This document shows positions 1 through 6,517 of a stretch of 10,427 nt of DNA, piece by piece. Position 1 is the first letter of the stretch. Each line of letters opens with the position of its first letter. The notes under the pieces were generated by a model. The model did no database searches, was not told the origin of the DNA, and was given only the letters and a program-made list of their open reading frames with translations. Origin of the DNA: Verrucomicrobiota bacterium (lineage in GTDB: Bacteria > Verrucomicrobiota > Verrucomicrobiia > Verrucomicrobiales > Verrucomicrobiaceae); the NCBI GenBank assembly GCA_009885275.1, contig VFKY01000258.1, positions 1-10,427 on the forward strand, read 5' to 3'. A program made the position numbers and the translations under genes.

Positions 1-66
1 GCGCCCTCGCCCAGCATAGCGCTGCCTCAATTTCGGCAGCATGTCTTCTCTCACTTTTTGACTCAT
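1..66 (-). CDS. Transposase, N-terminal fragment (gene runs off the left edge)
   Basis: Reading leftward from an ATG at 66-64 gives 22 codons with no stop, beginning MSQKVREDMLPKLRQRYAG and running off the window edge. A good Shine-Dalgarno sequence (AAGGA, plus-strand 73-77) lies 6 nt before the ATG, one of the few convincing ribosome sites in the window, which supports this as a real start. From memory, the LPKLRQRYA pattern followed by G/R-rich residues resembles the start of DDE/integrase-core transposases common in Verrucomicrobiota; this is recognition of a short stretch, not proof. The paired direct repeats just upstream (87-109, 144-166) fit transposase-binding sites at an IS end and support the call. 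The catalytic domain would be outside the window, so family and intactness cannot be judged. Confidence 0.5.
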   Translation of the reverse strand, partial: MSQKVREDMLPKLRQRYAGRGR

Positions 67-108
67 CGGCATTCCTTAGGGTTGCCGGTGTCATCCTTTA
101 TGAGTCAA
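58..108. repeat. Nested inverted repeat over the transposase start codon
   Basis: TTGACTCAT at 58-66 is perfectly complemented by ATGAGTCAA at 100-108, and inside it CGGCA (67-71) pairs with TGCCG (83-87). On the minus-strand mRNA the start codon falls in the outer stem and the Shine-Dalgarno AAGGA in the loop of the inner stem. Such folding could limit translation of the transposase or serve as an operator; which of these applies, if any, is inference. Confidence 0.5.
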
Positions 109-109
109 C
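87..109. repeat. IS-end direct repeat, inner copy
   Basis: The GGTGTCA, TTATGAG and CAAC blocks have identical spacing to the copy at 144-166; 18 of 23 bases match. The copy overlaps the outer inverted repeat at 100-108. It is probably a transposase-binding site. Confidence 0.55.
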
Positions 110-143
110 GTCCTTTTTCACTCTCCTCCATTTATCCTCTCAG

Positions 144-166
144 GGTGTCAAAACTTATGAGGCAAC
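144..166. repeat. IS-end direct repeat, outer (terminal) copy
   Basis: Second copy of the 23-bp motif, offset by 57 bp from the first. Homology between the copies stops at 166, consistent with the element ending at about 167. Confidence 0.55.
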
Positions 167-251
167 AGGCCAAGAATGATACTCCTTCAGAATCGTCTTG
201 GACTTCCGCGTACGTGTCGCTATGATGGGCGCCCGTGGAACTTTTCCTGCG

Positions 252-1283
252 ATGATCGATCATTTCAAAGAACCCATAGCCCCTAATCCTGAGAGTCCGG
301 AACCTTATGAAGTTACCGAACGCATCAGCATTGGCACGGCCGCGGTAGTCTATCGAGCCATTCAAACGGAAACACAAAAGGACGTATTGTTCAAAGTTTT
401 CAGCAATGCCGCCACCCACCCCTTAGACACGGAACGTGTCGTCATGATGCGGCCCGCGTTGATGCAACTGAAGCATCCTCACATCGCACCGGTGCTCGAT
501 TTATATGAAGACAGTGAAGGCTGTGTATTAGTCATTCCCTACGTTGTCGGCTGTGGTGGCAACGCCTTTCCTCATCAAGCAAAGTTAAATCAAATCGCAG
601 CCTTTCAAATTGCCACCCAGCTTTGCAGCACCTTACTGGCGGGAGAACAGCTAGAATTCCCCCATGGCGATATCAAGCCAAGCAATCTGGTGATTGCAGA
701 TCGACAATCCCAAGGATTTTATCTTCAGCTCCAGGATTGGGGATTATCTCTTTGTCGTGATGAGCAGCCGCATGAGACACTGCAACACATGGCGCCAGAG
801 CGATTTCAGGGCTATCCATCCAGCATTCAAAGCGATCTCTTTTCAGTTGGAGCCACGTTGTGGTTTCTTCTTACAGGAAGCCATGCCGTAGAAGGAGAAA
901 CCAAACAGGATTTTACGATTGCCTGGTCCAAATTTAAAGCAGAAAAACTAGCTCAACTTCGACCTGATTTAGACGTTCACTTTCGAGATTGGCTGGGCTG
1001 GATGCTACGGCTAAATCCGCTTGATCGTCCCAAAAGTGCAGGGGAATCCATTACCGTCTTAAATCAAGTGGTTGCTTATGCTACAAACAATCCGTCCATA
1101 GCACCACCAGAGGCTGTTTACGAAGAGGAGATCCCCCCCTCAACGCTTAAGGATAAAATTAGAACCGGCGCCATTGGTGCGGTCGTTTTGGGGGTCCTCA
1201 TCTTTGCTTTCTGTCGATGGGCAGCTAGCAAATGGGGTCCAGACTGGACTCATGAGATTAGTAGCATTTTAAGTGGCAACTAA
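252..1283 (+). CDS. Serine/threonine protein kinase-like protein with C-terminal membrane anchor
   Basis: Numbering from the ATG at 252 (343 aa). Kinase landmarks are present in order: a degenerate glycine loop around [10 protein letters not shown] (residues 25-34; only the middle Gly, G28, is kept), a likely ATP-binding Lys48 (FKVF), the catalytic loop HGDIKPSN (138-145, catalytic Asp140, Asn145), DWG in place of DFG (162-164), APE (181-183), DLFSVG (195-200) and the late Arg259. A hydrophobic stretch at about 306-321 predicts one membrane helix with a short tail, so the kinase domain probably faces the cytoplasm. Aligning on the LKHPHI segment puts Met66 where the helix-C Glu is expected, so activity may be reduced or unusual. 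Substrate is unknown. The frame is open from a TTG at 198, and ATGs at 222 and 225 are alternatives; I prefer 252 because residues before it look unlike a kinase N-terminus. The stop overlaps the convergent YbjQ-family stop by 4 bp. Confidence 0.8.
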   Translation: MIDHFKEPIAPNPESPEPYEVTERISIGTAAVVYRAIQTETQKDVLFKVFSNAATHPLDTERVVMMRPALMQLKHPHIAPVLDLYEDSEGCVLVIPYVVGCGGNAFPHQAKLNQIAAFQIATQLCSTLLAGEQLEFPHGDIKPSNLVIADRQSQGFYLQLQDWGLSLCRDEQPHETLQHMAPERFQGYPSSIQSDLFSVGATLWFLLTGSHAVEGETKQDFTIAWSKFKAEKLAQLRPDLDVHFRDWLGWMLRLNPLDRPKSAGESITVLNQVVAYATNNPSIAPPEAVYEEEIPPSTLKDKIRTGAIGAVVLGVLIFAFCRWAASKWGPDWTHEISSILSGN

Positions 1284-1627
1284 TTCATGCTTTTTTCAAC
1301 TACCACGGCTGTTCCGTAGCACAAAACTTCTGTGACTCCGGGAGCGATCTCTGTTGCATCAAAACGTGCAGCGATCACCGCATTACCGCCCTGTTCACGA
1401 GTATGTGCCAACATCAATTCGAAAGCATCGGCGCGCGCTTGCTCACAAAGCTCTGTGTAAATGGTGATGTTACCACCAAACAATGTCTGGAGACTGGCCC
1501 CGATGTTTCCGATAATAGATCGAGACCGCACGATGATGCCACGCACGACACCTAATTCACGAACAACGGTATAACCAGTCAAGGCATTGGCGGTGGTAGT
1601 GAGAATATTGGAAGAGTTTTGATTCAT
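1280..1627 (-). CDS. YbjQ/UPF0145 (DUF74) family protein
   Basis: The protein has 115 aa, near the roughly 107 aa of E. coli YbjQ. Family features are visible: [14 protein letters not shown] (about 17-30, compare the IVEYCGVVTG region of YbjQ), an [35 protein letters not shown] helix-strand region (about 56-90), and a C-terminal strand ending in YGTAVVVEK. The family is small, soluble and oligomeric, and is often called a putative heavy-metal-binding domain, but no firm function is known. The gene follows the response regulator by 22 bp on the same strand, so it is probably the last gene of the two-component operon and may be linked to its output. The start is ATG with no clear Shine-Dalgarno. 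Its TAG overlaps the TAA of the convergent kinase gene. Confidence 0.85.
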   Translation of the reverse strand: MNQNSSNILTTTANALTGYTVVRELGVVRGIIVRSRSIIGNIGASLQTLFGGNITIYTELCEQARADAFELMLAHTREQGGNAVIAARFDATEIAPGVTEVLCYGTAVVVEKSMN

Positions 1628-1649
1628 CGGTGTAACTATATGGATTAGT

Positions 1650-3080
1650 TTATGACTCTAATTTGAATTCATCTTTCTTGGAGGGTCTGCGTACTCGTTT
1701 GACGAGGTTAAGCTCCTTGAGTTTGCGTTGCAAGGTGCGGCGACTTAACCCCAGTAATTCTGCCGCTTCCGTTCGGTTGTCACCGGTACGTTGCAAGGCG
1801 GCGTCAATGAACTGCCGCTCCATTTTCTCCAAACTCAAATCCGTTCCGGATGACAGGACCGTCAAACTTGAATCGATAGTTTTCCCATTCGTACCTACGG
1901 CGCCGTTGCTAAGATACAATGGTAAATGCTTTAATCCAATGCGAGGATTATTGCACATGACGACCCCGTGCTCCAATGCGGTGCGTAGTTCCCGTATATT
2001 GCCCGGCCAGTCATAGGCGAGAAGCGCTTGCAACGCTTCATCACTAAGTGGTTTGTAGACTTTGTTGTTCAATAGTGAAAGTTCCCGCAGAAAGGCTTCC
2101 GCAAGCAATGGAATATCACTCTTGCGCTCCCGTAATGGCGGCAATTGCAACTGTACCACGCGAAGACGATAGAATAAATCCTCTCTAAACTTTCCTTCCT
2201 GTACGAGTTTCCAAAGATCTTTATTCGTGGCTGTGATAACCCTCACATCCACTTTGATAGGCTTACTGCCACCGACCCGCTCAATCGTCTGTTCCCCAAG
2301 CGCCCGCAAAAGCTTGACCTGAATATTGGCATCGATATCTCCTATTTCGTCGAGGAATAAAGTCCCACCATCGGCGAGTTCAAACCGCCCAATTCGTTTT
2401 TCCATGTCTCCCGTAAATGATCCCTTTTCGTGCCCGAACAGTTCGCTCTCCAGCACATTTGGCGCTAGCGCAGCACAATGCACCGTGACAAGCTTAGTCT
2501 TGGGTCGCCCGCTCAGTTGATGAATAGCTCTAGCCACAAGCTCCTTACCTGTGCCGCTCTCGCCCCCAATCAAAACTGTGGCCCTGGTCGGCGCAACTTG
2601 CTCAACCATTTCGAAGACGGTCTTCATGGCTTCCGATGTTCCGAGAATACCTTCCACGGAATACTTCCGCTCCACCTGCTTTTTAAGTTCGGCATTTTCC
2701 TTTTCTAGAGTGCGACTCTTCAACGCACGTTTAATAAGGATTTCTACTTCATCGAGATTCAAGGGCTTGGTAACAAAATCATAAGCCCCGCGCCGCATCG
2801 CATCGACCGCCGTATCCACTGAACCATATGCCGTCATCATGATGCAAATGGGTGGCTTCGGCAGCTTAAGTGCTTGATCGATAAGATCCATGCCGCTCTC
2901 ACCGGCCAACCGTAGATCCGTCAACATGACATCAATACTATCTTCCTTAAGCAATTCCAAAGCCTCGGCAGTTGAACCCGCAACATAGACATCGAAGTCG
3001 TCCTCCAACGATAATCGCAACCCTTCTCGGGTATGTTTTTCGTCATCAACAATGAGAACAGTGGGAGAGGGAGAGGTCAT
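1650..3080 (-). CDS. NtrC-family sigma-54-dependent response regulator
   Basis: The 476-aa protein has the standard NtrC layout. Receiver domain, residues 8-120: acidic pair Asp12-Asp13, phospho-acceptor Asp55, Thr83 and Lys105. AAA+ domain, about 143-385: Walker A GESGTGKE (173-180), Walker B GGTLFLDE (238-245), arginine-finger region [10 protein letters not shown] (298-307) and WPGNIREL (358-365). C-terminal Fis-type helix-turn-helix: [20 protein letters not shown] (435-454), followed by a basic tail. Proteins of this type bind upstream DNA when phosphorylated and use ATP to remodel sigma-54 RNA polymerase. The GAFTGA loop that contacts sigma-54 reads GSFTGD here (220-225), an uncommon end residue. 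The ATG overlaps the TGA of the histidine kinase gene (ATGA at 3080-3077), so the two are likely translationally coupled and cognate. The regulated genes cannot be told from the sequence. Confidence 0.93.
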   Translation of the reverse strand: MTSPSPTVLIVDDEKHTREGLRLSLEDDFDVYVAGSTAEALELLKEDSIDVMLTDLRLAGESGMDLIDQALKLPKPPICIMMTAYGSVDTAVDAMRRGAYDFVTKPLNLDEVEILIKRALKSRTLEKENAELKKQVERKYSVEGILGTSEAMKTVFEMVEQVAPTRATVLIGGESGTGKELVARAIHQLSGRPKTKLVTVHCAALAPNVLESELFGHEKGSFTGDMEKRIGRFELADGGTLFLDEIGDIDANIQVKLLRALGEQTIERVGGSKPIKVDVRVITATNKDLWKLVQEGKFREDLFYRLRVVQLQLPPLRERKSDIPLLAEAFLRELSLLNNKVYKPLSDEALQALLAYDWPGNIRELRTALEHGVVMCNNPRIGLKHLPLYLSNGAVGTNGKTIDSSLTVLSSGTDLSLEKMERQFIDAALQRTGDNRTEAAELLGLSRRTLQRKLKELNLVKRVRRPSKKDEFKLES

Positions 3081-4282
3081 GATATAAAATCAAGCGTGGC
3101 TTGTTCAACTTTCATTGGAGCCGCTTCTATAACTTCGGTCACGGCTGGTGCTTCTAGGTAACGCATTTTCTTTTCTACAAGTGGCAGGTATATATTCACC
3201 TTCGTACCTTCGCCTTCTCGGCTCTCCAATTCAATCTCACCGCCGTGCTCTCGTATAATGCGGCGCACAATAAGCAGACCAAGTCCGGTGCCTGTTTTAC
3301 GAGTGGTAAAAAAAGGCTGAAAAAGATTGCTCAGATGTTCGTTAGAAATACCTTTCCCATTATCGGTAAAAGTAAGACGGACTTCAAAGTCGGTGAATGT
3401 GCTGATAATCGTCAAGCGCCCTCCTTCCATCATGGCTTGCATGGCGTTCCGGACAAGGTTGTAGATCGCCTGCTTCATCTGATTCGCATCCAATGGCATC
3501 GTCGGTAATGAGGATGTAAGGTCGAGCTGCACAACAATCTTGTTCTGTTTAAGCTCGGGCGAGAGAAACTTCACCGCTTCCTCAACTAACTCATTCAATT
3601 GCACCCTCTGAAGTTGTGGTTGTGTCGGACGAATGGCAGACAGAAACTGCCCAATGGTAAAGTCGAGTCTCTTAATTTCACCCTGCGCCACATCAACCAT
3701 CTCGCGGAGCTTAGCCGCCTCTGGCACTTTGAGTTTTCGCAAACGCCTATCAAGCAATTGCAGGTGGATGGTCAGCGAGTTGAGCGGATTACCCAACTCA
3801 TGTGCCACCCCTGCCGCAAGCATCGTTAGCGCACTTATACGTTCGCTTTCAATCTTTTCTTCTGTGACCTTTCGAGTCTGCGTAATATCTCGGATCAGCA
3901 TGACAAACCCAAGGTCTTCCTGCTCATCAATAGCGGTGACATAAAAATTTAAATACCTATTTTCTGGATAAAAAACTTCTAAATCACGGCTGACCGCGCC
4001 GCCAGTTTTAGAGAGAGATTCCCAGTCAAATCCACGCAGTCCTTCCGTGAGTTTCCGCCCTACGATCAAGTCACGATCAAATCCAAAAAAGCCACAGGCC
4101 GCTCGATTGACGTATGTCACCATGCCTTCGGTATCGATAAGGATCACTCCTTCTTGAAGCGATTCAAAAACCTTTTCAAAGAAACCTTTCTCCTGCACAA
4201 GACGCAGCAAATAGCGCTGCACTTCCGCTGGTTCTAAGCGGTCCATGCGTTTAAGAATCTTATCAAAAAATCCAGATTTCAT
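3077..4282 (-). CDS. Cytoplasmic PAS-domain sensor histidine kinase (NtrB-like)
   Basis: The 401-aa protein has no membrane segment or signal peptide, so it should sense a cytoplasmic cue. A short helical N-terminus (1-35) is followed by a PAS domain (about 36-135; EGVILIDTEGMVTYVNRAA is the typical opening). Next come the dimerisation/phospho-acceptor helix with VAHELGNPL (159-167, His161) and the ATPase domain: N box NLVRNAMQA (275-283), G1 box DNGKGI (307-312), and the F/G2 region from FQPFF to GTGLGL (321-336). After the catalytic core a roughly 30-residue acidic tail without a recognised domain remains. It should autophosphorylate and pass phosphate to Asp55 of the adjacent regulator, whose start overlaps this stop by 4 bp. 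No Shine-Dalgarno precedes the ATG. The 87-bp gap to the divergent cutA must hold the operon promoter, but I cannot pick a convincing one. Confidence 0.92.
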   Translation of the reverse strand: MKSGFFDKILKRMDRLEPAEVQRYLLRLVQEKGFFEKVFESLQEGVILIDTEGMVTYVNRAACGFFGFDRDLIVGRKLTEGLRGFDWESLSKTGGAVSRDLEVFYPENRYLNFYVTAIDEQEDLGFVMLIRDITQTRKVTEEKIESERISALTMLAAGVAHELGNPLNSLTIHLQLLDRRLRKLKVPEAAKLREMVDVAQGEIKRLDFTIGQFLSAIRPTQPQLQRVQLNELVEEAVKFLSPELKQNKIVVQLDLTSSLPTMPLDANQMKQAIYNLVRNAMQAMMEGGRLTIISTFTDFEVRLTFTDNGKGISNEHLSNLFQPFFTTRKTGTGLGLLIVRRIIREHGGEIELESREGEGTKVNIYLPLVEKKMRYLEAPAVTEVIEAAPMKVEQATLDFIS

Positions 4283-4369
4283 TTAATGAAGGGATATTGA
4301 ACCAGAAGAATGGAATAGAGCTTTGCTGTGGGTCTTTTTACTTCTCATTTTTAACTAGAAATTAAAATC

Positions 4370-4702
4370 ATGGATATCATCATCGTTCTCTGCACCTTTC
4401 CCAACCTGGAATCTGCGCGTCAAATTGGCACAGCGCTGGTCGAAGCGCAACTGGCGGCCTGTGTGAACCTTTGTCCCATTGGAAAGTCCATCTACCGCTG
4501 GAAAGGTAAGATCCAATACACTCAGGAGGCTATCGTCCTGATCAAGACTACCCGCCAAGCTTATCCTCGCCTTGAAGCTCTACTTATAAAATTGCACCCT
4601 TATGACATTCCAGAGATTATCGCGTTGCCAACCGAACAGGTGTTGCCTGCTTACGCGGCTTGGATTCAAGAATCGGTCACTATTTCTACTGACTCCATCT
4701 GA
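4370..4702 (+). CDS. cutA: CutA1 family protein (divalent-ion tolerance)
   Basis: The 110-aa length and the sequence fit CutA1 throughout: IIIVLCTFPNLESARQIGTALVEAQLAACVNL at the start, the IYRWKGKIQ strand pair (about 41-49), EAIVLIKTT (53-61), and the HPYDIPEIIALP motif (75-86) leading to the C-terminal YAAWIQES. CutA1 proteins form very stable trimers. The name comes from E. coli copper-tolerance mutants, and the true cellular role is unsettled. The gene diverges from the histidine kinase. Its last 37 bp, coding for a variable tail after WIQES, lie over the 3' end of the convergent YhaM-like gene. Confidence 0.93.
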   Translation: MDIIIVLCTFPNLESARQIGTALVEAQLAACVNLCPIGKSIYRWKGKIQYTQEAIVLIKTTRQAYPRLEALLIKLHPYDIPEIIALPTEQVLPAYAAWIQESVTISTDSI

Positions 4703-5757
4703 GTTGGTGATCCAGACATTATATTTAATGGACGCACGATGTTAGCAGGTAACGGACGCACTTTTTCTAAAATACCATTCCCCAATTCTGCGCCTGTCTC
4801 ATATCCACGCCTGAACATTTCTAATTTGGCATCAATATTATCAATATGATGCAACACCATCGCCTCTGGAGTCTTGGGCAGCACCGGGGATCCAAACGCC
4901 ATTTCTCCATGGTGTGAACCTATAAGATGTAGCAAATGCAAGCGCACCATTTCATTCGACGGTTCAAGCGTCATCCACGAACTCGCCACTTCTGATTCCA
5001 GCATCTGCCGCCACAGCTTGTTCACCAGCTCCATGCCCAGTGAAATGTGTCCGATCAACTCACCATGCAGGGTATAAGGCATCGTGAAACTATTCTCAGC
5101 GTAGTTGTTCTCCCAAAGCTTGCCACAATCGTGAAAAAGTACGCCCGCGATCAAAAGATCCTGATTCAATAGCGGATAAGCCTCGGCTATTTTCACCGCA
5201 CAACGCATCATCTGCGCCACATGCTCCACCAATCCACCACGACGCGCATGATGATAATTTCGCGCGGCGGCGGCTCGCTTAAATCGTTCACCATGCTGTT
5301 CGAGAAATAGCAGCGAAACGCCCCGAAGACGTGAGTCGTTCATGCTTTTTGCAAGCTCCGAGATTGTCTCATAATCAACCCGCAATTGCTCCCGCGCTTC
5401 TTCATCACCTGCGAGCAGGGCTTGCACCTCATCTTCTTCTAGCAAGCGCATCGCCGCATTCTTCGCATCAAGTCCATATTTACCGGTGTCAATCCAATGC
5501 GCTGCCAATTCAATCCACGCGCCACGCTTCAGCGACTCCACTTCGGAGAACAGTGGATTGCCATCAAAGACACGCCACACAAGCGAATCCGCCCCATCAT
5601 TTAATTTCAGTTCGCGATACGGCTTGCCCTGAGAAGTATCCTTCGAGCCATTGACTTCGACTTGAGCCTGCATGCGATAGGGCTGCGGCTGGGATTCTGC
5701 TACCTGCTTGAGTTCGCGAATCGTAAGACGATCATAGTCGCTGGGGGTTTCGGACAT
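4666..5757 (-). CDS. YhaM-like OB-fold/HD-domain 3'-5' exoribonuclease
   Basis: The 363-aa protein joins an N-terminal OB-fold-like nucleic-acid-binding region (about 27-105) to an HD phosphohydrolase domain. Metal-binding landmarks of the HD domain are clear: HHARRGGLVEH (169-179), HDCGK (209-213, His209-Asp210), His231 with GHI at 236-238, SHHGE (281-285) and HHIDNIDAK (303-311). Length, order and the PEA-x5-HIDNIDAK ending match YhaM/CBF1-type 3'-5' exonucleases, which shorten RNA (and in some cases single-stranded DNA) in the cytoplasm using Mn2+ or similar ions. The exact substrate is an inference from the family. The start is ATG without a visible Shine-Dalgarno. The gene stands alone on its strand, and its 3' end overlaps cutA by 37 bp in antisense. 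Confidence 0.82.
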   Translation of the reverse strand: MSETPSDYDRLTIRELKQVAESQPQPYRMQAQVEVNGSKDTSQGKPYRELKLNDGADSLVWRVFDGNPLFSEVESLKRGAWIELAAHWIDTGKYGLDAKNAAMRLLEEDEVQALLAGDEEAREQLRVDYETISELAKSMNDSRLRGVSLLFLEQHGERFKRAAAARNYHHARRGGLVEHVAQMMRCAVKIAEAYPLLNQDLLIAGVLFHDCGKLWENNYAENSFTMPYTLHGELIGHISLGMELVNKLWRQMLESEVASSWMTLEPSNEMVRLHLLHLIGSHHGEMAFGSPVLPKTPEAMVLHHIDNIDAKLEMFRRGYETGAELGNGILEKVRPLPANIVRPLNIMSGSPTQMESVEIVTDS

Positions 5758-6045
5758 GAATCGAGTAAACGCAGCCCATTATCTCATAGCAAGCAGGAAA
5801 ACGGTAAGAGACAAATGATTGAAGACTATAAGACAAAAGATACCTCGCCACCCTTCGGCGTTCGAAAAGTTACAAATTAGACACCCTACCTCAAGTGACA
5901 AGACTTCAAAAATGTGCCAAATACTTAACACACCATGATATTTCATTGCAGCCGGGCGACGCCTTGGTATGCCTCATGCTTAACTATTCTTAAACACCGA
6001 GCTCAATTTCAACTTGAGTCCGAACATATTTCACCCTCTTTTCCC
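5758..6045. other. Intergenic region between divergent yhaM-like and secreted-protein genes
   Basis: The 288-bp region is AT-rich near 5805-5950. Apart from a candidate minus-strand promoter at 5778-5783 and a small CGCC/GGCG stem at 5846-5860, I see no gene, RNA or repeat. The frame upstream of the secreted protein is open back to 5935, but that stretch reads unlike a protein N-terminus. Confidence 0.5.
5778..5786 (-). promoter_or_regulatory. Candidate extended -10 promoter for the YhaM-like gene
   Basis: On the minus strand TGA precedes GATAAT (hexamer at 5783-5778, 5 of 6 to TATAAT), giving an extended -10. The -35 position 17 bp upstream (TACCGT) is poor, as expected when an extended -10 compensates. 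Transcription would begin about 14 nt before the ATG. This is pattern matching only. Confidence 0.3.
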
Positions 6046-6459
6046 ATGAAACCAACTTTTCTCAGGCTTCCGGCCCTCATGATTGTTTGGCTGCTTTCCA
6101 TTTTCACCCCTTCTCACGCCCGCACAGAGGCTTACAAGGTGGTCAAAACGCAGCCGATCACTGGCGGCAAGAGCAAGTATATTGTCATTTCTCCAGAATC
6201 CGCTAACGAAACCGGCCTGGTCGCGCTTAGTCTAAACCTGCGCGAAACCACTCTTCAAGAGCGCAATGCCCATGTCCTTATCTTCACCGATGTCAGGGCA
6301 GCCCTGCTCCACAACCAGTCCTGGTTGAGCGAGGAGAAACGAAGCTTCCACGCTCTTCATTTTGTTGGTCGCTACGTTCGAGATCTGGACAATGCCATTC
6401 ATGAAGTAGAAATTTTTCCCAAGGGCCTCGATGGTCCTTCGAAAATTATCGTCTGCTAA
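6046..6459 (+). CDS. Small secreted protein of unknown function
   Basis: I do not recognise this 137-aa protein. From the ATG at 6046 it starts MKPTFLRLPALMIVWLLSIF, a typical signal peptide: basic start, hydrophobic core at about 8-20, and a likely signal peptidase I site after SHA (23-25), leaving a mature protein of about 112 aa. The mature part alternates short hydrophobic strands (YIVISPE, VALSLNL, HVLIFTDV, HALHFVGRYV, AIHEVEIFP), suggesting a compact beta-rich domain. Its only cysteine is the very last residue. The frame is open back to 5935 but the signal peptide fixes the start at 6046. uvrB follows by 58 bp on the same strand, so the two may be co-transcribed, though a functional link is unlikely to be inferred from that alone. 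Confidence 0.65.
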   Translation: MKPTFLRLPALMIVWLLSIFTPSHARTEAYKVVKTQPITGGKSKYIVISPESANETGLVALSLNLRETTLQERNAHVLIFTDVRAALLHNQSWLSEEKRSFHALHFVGRYVRDLDNAIHEVEIFPKGLDGPSKIIVC

Positions 6460-6517
6460 TCTCAAACCTAGTTGAGTTCCAGCTTTCCATCCGGAGTGAC
6501 GCACGTTATCTCCTTAA

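Larger units (their letters stand above)
1..167 (-). mobile_element. End of an insertion sequence (partial)
   Basis: The segment holds the start of a leftward transposase gene and, upstream of it, two direct copies of a motif (GGTGTCA, 4 nt, TTATGAG, 1 nt, CAAC) offset by exactly 57 bp. Read on the minus strand the outer copy begins TGTTGCC at position 167, so the element may end in 5'-TG, as several IS families do. I place the boundary at about 167 by inference; the other end and any target duplication are outside the window. The kinase-like gene starts 85 bp beyond this end, so the IS probably sits in or replaces its upstream region. Confidence 0.45.

Noticed and set aside
198..251. N-terminal extension of the kinase from TTG 198
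   Set aside because: The added 18 residues look unlike a kinase start and the region abuts the IS end. The ATG at 252 is preferred, though 222 or 225 cannot be excluded.
1663..3944. Several plus-strand open frames over the histidine kinase and regulator genes
   Set aside because: They are antisense to strongly conserved coding sequence with complete domain motifs and carry no recognisable domain themselves.
5909..5925. Possible sigma-54 promoter (TTGGCAC on the minus strand) before the YhaM-like gene
   Set aside because: The -24-like half matches, but the -12 GC is missing at the required spacing and the site is about 150 bp from the gene. Similar TTGGCAC matches at about 333 and 4424 lie inside genes and also lack the -12 element.
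6461..6476. CTCAA/TTGAG stem between the secreted-protein gene and uvrB as a terminator
   Set aside because: Only 5 bp of AT-rich stem and no following T-run; read-through into uvrB is as likely.
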